In this document: piece by piece, positions 55,791 to 60,000 of the stretch
Position numbering within the stretch: position 1 is the first letter of the stretch
Layout of the letters: every line of letters begins with the position of its first letter
Assembly: GCA_950295325.1 (NCBI GenBank)
Contig: OX485809.1
Coordinates: forward strand, 11,224,001 to 11,284,000
DNA length: 60,000 nucleotides
From: Polytrichum commune
Lineage: Eukaryota; Streptophyta; Polytrichopsida; Polytrichales; Polytrichaceae
Reading direction: 5' to 3'
Program-made: the position numbers and the translations under genes
Notes under the pieces: generated by a model
The model's database searches: none
Told to the model about the DNA's origin: nothing
The model's input: only the letters and a program-made list of their open reading frames with translations

Positions 55791-57464
55791 AACCAGCTCT
55801 TGGTCAGATCTTGACCAACTGGCACCACTTAGTAATAGTACCCTAAAAGGTTTTACCTTAGTACTAGGCAATGGCCAACTAAGGATAAACGACCATAGAT
55901 CTGAGGCTGCAAATCTACAGTCCTAAATGATTACCTAATCATATATTAAGAGGAAGCCCACTTGAGTACTTCCTTTCCAAGAGTAAGCTGCGGAAGCAGT
56001 TTACCTTAGGTAATCTTTGTGATTAGGGTAAGCAAGGTGGGAGCTTGTTGGAAGTGAAAGTGACTTACTACAAGCTGTGGATTTTCAAATGGCCAAAGAA
56101 CAGGTAGAATACTCATTGAGGATAGTGAGTATTTTGGAATACAAAATGTATGGTTATGCCTCATGTATTTGTGTGACATAGATAACAATTGGGTTCTGTT
56201 GTTATTCACCTTGTGTACGTTACTAACCCTCTCCGTGGATTTGGTTGGTGGCATGGGCACATATGAGGCAGACCCTTCACAAATTTGACGGCCTTATTAG
56301 GTTTTGTATACCATCTTATTACGAAATAGTGTGTATAGAGGAAGTAAACATTCCACAAGTTAGAAGGCATGTTTTACAATGCTATCTTGTTAGTGACTTT
56401 GAAAGGATATTAGGTTGTCATATCAAACTTGACTATGCATATGATGGACTTAAGTTGCAAATTGGTTTGGAAAGGATATACACTTGCAAACCTTAGTGAT
56501 GTGAATACTCCAAGGTTATACATATTGCAAGTATTTCAAAATGCTCCAAAGTGTGAAAGTTAAAATGTGCAATGTAATAACATGGAGGGAAGATCCTACC
56601 CACCCTCCCGGGTTTTGATAGATACATAGATATATGAAAGAATGGAATGGCCTCTTGACAAGAGGATGTTGTAAAAATAAATATGCTTGAAAGTAAGCAT
56701 AGCTTCACTCAAGAAATGCCCAACTCTCTCTCTCGTATAGAGGACCCAATCAACAACATATCTACACTAGTACTATGAGTCATCCTGAAGTCTTATAGGT
56801 ATGCTATATATATATATGGATATGGCTTTGACATTTCATTTAGTAAATTAACTTATATCAAAGATAAATTAAAATAAAGTCTTACGTGAATCAATAGAGT
56901 AAGTATGTGTTTGCATCCAAGGACACTCAGACAGTTGTGGATTTGAATCCAAATTAATTTTGTAAACATGATAAATGAGTCAAGTGTCTATACCACTTGA
57001 TGGTTGATTAATGAGTTCATTTCATAATAGGGTTGATGCGTTCATACTTACGTTGATATGATCATGATGTCATATCCTTAATTGAACGTTCCAACCGTCA
57101 AAATAAAAATGGGAAGAGGATCTTGGTACATTTCGACTCAAGTCGAGGTCTTGCAAGAACAAGTCTCCAACCGACCCCAATAATTCCACAAAGCTAAGGT
57201 GAGACCGAGTCTAGAAATCATGCAAAAAAAACTAGGCTTGGAAATAAGGAAGAGACTACAATTATAACACCGCAACTTAAACCTACTAATGTTGTCACAT
57301 GACTATTACAGGCTCTAACGCTTTGAATTTTTGGTCCACGTGTCGTAAATGTTGTATTGAAGCAGCTTAATGTAGTTGAATGGATTTAGAGAGCACTTTT
57401 TTGGGGTTCAAAGTCCTCTAGCTAGATGATGGTCACGCTCATGAAATTGATATTCAAGTAAAAA
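55791..57464. other. Gene-free stretch
   Basis: Frames at 56006-56260, 56245-56496 and 56493-56708 have no recognisable domains. No repeat or RNA gene was recognised. Confidence 0.5.
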
Positions 57465-58600
57465 ATTGGACTAAGTCCAAGTTTGAATTTATAACTTGTT
57501 GAGTTCTATCACAATAGGATTGTATGGTAAGATCTTCCAATAAAATATGTAGAGCTGATTATGATGTTATTATTATAGTTATTATTTTTACTATTCATAA
57601 TACACATACACACACACACACATAACATAACATGACATAAAAATACATATACGATTTTTTTCATCGTATCTTAATAACATAGCATTCAAGTAATCACTAA
57701 AGATTTACATATCTCCCATAAAATTATGGTATATCTAAAGTGTATCGACAAATTTGTCAATAGAATCGAGCAACCAAAAAATTCCATAATTTGAAAATAT
57801 GTCCAAATTTACTCAAACACGTCATGTAACCATGTGTTTTGGTATCTTCGCAATGCCCTTGATGAGCAGACTCAAGGTTGGAGGGTTACCTCTTGATATC
57901 AATGGTACAAGGTGCCCCTACTCTTTAAAATGAAATAACTCATGCCATATTGATTATAAAGAATGGCAATCCTTATTCGGTTTATTCTTTTATTAGGACA
58001 ACTTTATACAAGTGGTATGTGGTTTGGAGTGGCTCCAAAAATGGATAGCATGCTCAAAATACGATAAATCATTCTAAATTCAACAATCGATACAATTGGG
58101 GGGGGGGGTATATGAACGGTTAATGAGCACAAGAATATTTGCTTTGGTAATGAATAAGATATCCAAATGAGCTCCCAAAGCCAAGACAAAATTGGCTACA
58201 ACCTTGATTTAACACATGTTTAAGTAAAATTGGACTAAGTCCAAGTCCATAATTATAACATGCTAATTTTTATCATAGGATCCTATGATATGATTGTATG
58301 ATAAGATCATCCAATAGAATATGCAAAGTTGAATATGATAGTAGTTGTTATTGTATTTAAAACTAAAACATTTATATGTATATATATTTAACATCAAAAA
58401 TTAGATACTTGATTTTTTCCATCATATTTTAACAACATAACATTCAAGTAATTAATAAGGATTCACACATCTTCCATAAAGTTTAGGTATATCAAAAGAG
58501 TATCATAAGATTCTATGATAGAATGGAAAGAACCATAAAGTCCATAATACCATATTATGAAAATATGTCCAAATTTACTTACGTACAATATATTTGGATT
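57465..58600 (+). repeat. Direct repeat of about 370 bp, copies about 760 bp apart
   Basis: 57465-57830 and 58225-58600 align along their length (ACTAAGTCCAAG, GATTGTATGRTAAGATC, CATTCAAGTAAT, GAAAATATGTCCAAATTTACT). The first copy contains a (CA)n tract at 57602-57621. Between them is a copy of the dispersed arm family (58105-58200) with a G-run at 58097-58106. Confidence 0.75.
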
Positions 58601-60000
58601 TTCTAACTTCTTGTAATATGCTAATAAGGTGTTTCATATCTAGCTAGGAGAAGTGGGCTAGTCGGAAGAGTAATCATTTAAGACCCATCTACCTTATCTT
58701 TCATATCGAAGTCCCATAGTATTTTGATGACCATATGAGATAGATAGATAGAAACTCTGGATCCCTTTCAAAGCCAGTGTGAATAAAGTGTTTGTTTGTA
58801 ATGTTAATGACCTACTGCCTTTTGATGACCACTACTATTTTATTTCCATAAACAAAAACCTGACCATTTCAAAACAAAAATTCAATTAATCAAATGGAAT
58901 TGAAGTACTGTTGAAATCGTGTGTTGGACTAGTATGCTCGCATGAGATCGTGTGGGTTTGTTATGCATCAATCAAAGAAACCAAGTTGAGATGCAAACGG
59001 TGGTGTTCTCAACCATTTTAGACAACTAGGGTTTGGGAGTTAAGATGGCATTCTTCATTGTTGTTGTTGTTGTTGTTTAAAGTAATTTTTTTTCTTTTGA
59101 TGTTATAATGCATTGGGCATGTGGGCTGAGAGTTGTGATTGGAGTGACCATGTGCATTTGAAGATTTGTATGAAATTTATGCCAAGAAAAATAAAAATAA
59201 AATTGAGGTCGGCAAATTCCATGCCTCCACATAATAGTGCTATGATTATTAAATTTATAGGATCTATTAGCAGAGTCACCAAATATGAGGGCTTAGTCTT
59301 CTTCAATTTGTTGTTTCATATATAATTTTATGGGACCCACCAAAGATGTATCGTAGCATACAAGCCATGCACATCCTTATTCGTCTTGGGGTTCAACCTG
59401 CCTATGATACATCCAAGAAATCATATGAGAATTAATTCCTAGCAAATTAACGGCCCCACACAAGTCCCATCCCGACTAAACGATGTTGGGTGCCAGCAGG
59501 TAAAGTGGACAACTCCTGACCCTACCAAGTGTTAAGTGAAAGTGATTCGAAATTATATACTAACTTTTAATTGTGTGAAGAAAAAATTCATCATAGACAT
59601 TTGGAAAACGTACTGATCTACGAAGCCAAGCAATTTATGACGACAAAAACAATTCTCATAAAAGTTCACATATTTTAGAAGACGGTGCAAGTGGTGTGCA
59701 AGTAGGTGATATTCAACAAGCAACTATCTAAAATTTGTTTAAAACATGATGGAATTACATTAGATTGCTGGTTTTTTCTACAATTTTTTGTGATGCGGAT
59801 AATGAATTCAAGAAATATGAAAAAGAATCCAACTTTAAAATATTATAGATCATGAAATCTACGTCCAAAACCAGATTCAACCATTTGCTTTTGAGCATCA
59901 CTTTCAATGACATGTTTTGAAGATCTCAACTTGAGTATTTAACACAACAATAGAGGTCATCATGAAAAACAATTCCAATTTAAACAACACGTTGCTACTA
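58601..60000. other. Gene-free right end of the window
   Basis: No supported gene. A (GTT)n microsatellite lies at 59058-59077. The opposing open frames at 59103-59325 overlap each other and lack domains. Confidence 0.5.

Overview
The window is nuclear DNA of a land plant. The genes have GT-AG introns, one encodes a plastid DUF2358 protein, and one a plant-type glyoxal-oxidase-like enzyme. Most remaining DNA is plant transposable elements: Copia, Ty3/gypsy, CACTA, pogo/Tigger, a MULE-like remnant and many MITEs. I cannot name the species. Short introns in some genes and the unusual MULE-like remnant weakly suggest a non-angiosperm (bryophyte, lycophyte or fern); this is inference.

Layout. 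1-20,000 is AT-rich and gene-poor. It holds Harbinger/Tourist-like MITEs (TTA/TAA target duplications), two fold-back elements, a decayed gypsy integrase region (minus, about 8.83-10.85 kb) and a decayed MULE-like region (plus, about 10.95-13.61 kb). 20.6-40.1 kb is a gene island with four genes: a secreted copper-radical oxidase of the GLOX family (plus, 6 exons), a plastid DUF2358 protein (minus, 5 exons), an ASCH-domain protein (plus, 11 exons) and the COPII coat subunit SEC23 (minus, 2 exons). GLOX/DUF2358 and ASCH/SEC23 are convergent pairs. DUF2358/ASCH are head to head across about 1 kb that contains three tandem copies of a 260-270 bp repeat. All exon chains were joined by hand and keep frame, but none is confirmed by transcript data. 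The four genes share no evident pathway; they look like ordinary neighbours.

40.5-51.4 kb is a nested transposon cluster. Three MITEs stand side by side at TTA sites (B, C, B). MITE-C is split by a 9.1 kb Copia element whose 248 bp LTRs read as identical, with target duplication GTCTA. The Copia is itself split by a 1,095 bp CACTA element (duplication AAG), which carries a tRNA-SINE-like segment and a palindromic 26 bp array, and by a 2,051 bp pogo/Tigger-like element (duplication TA) with a partial DDD transposase. The second B copy holds a 225 bp MITE with palindromic ends. 51.4-60 kb is again gene-poor, with dispersed repeats related to those of the left flank.

The most notable structures are this insertion history, the tandem arrays inside three introns of the GLOX gene, and the tandem repeat in the shared promoter region of DUF2358 and ASCH. 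I found no clear new biochemical system.
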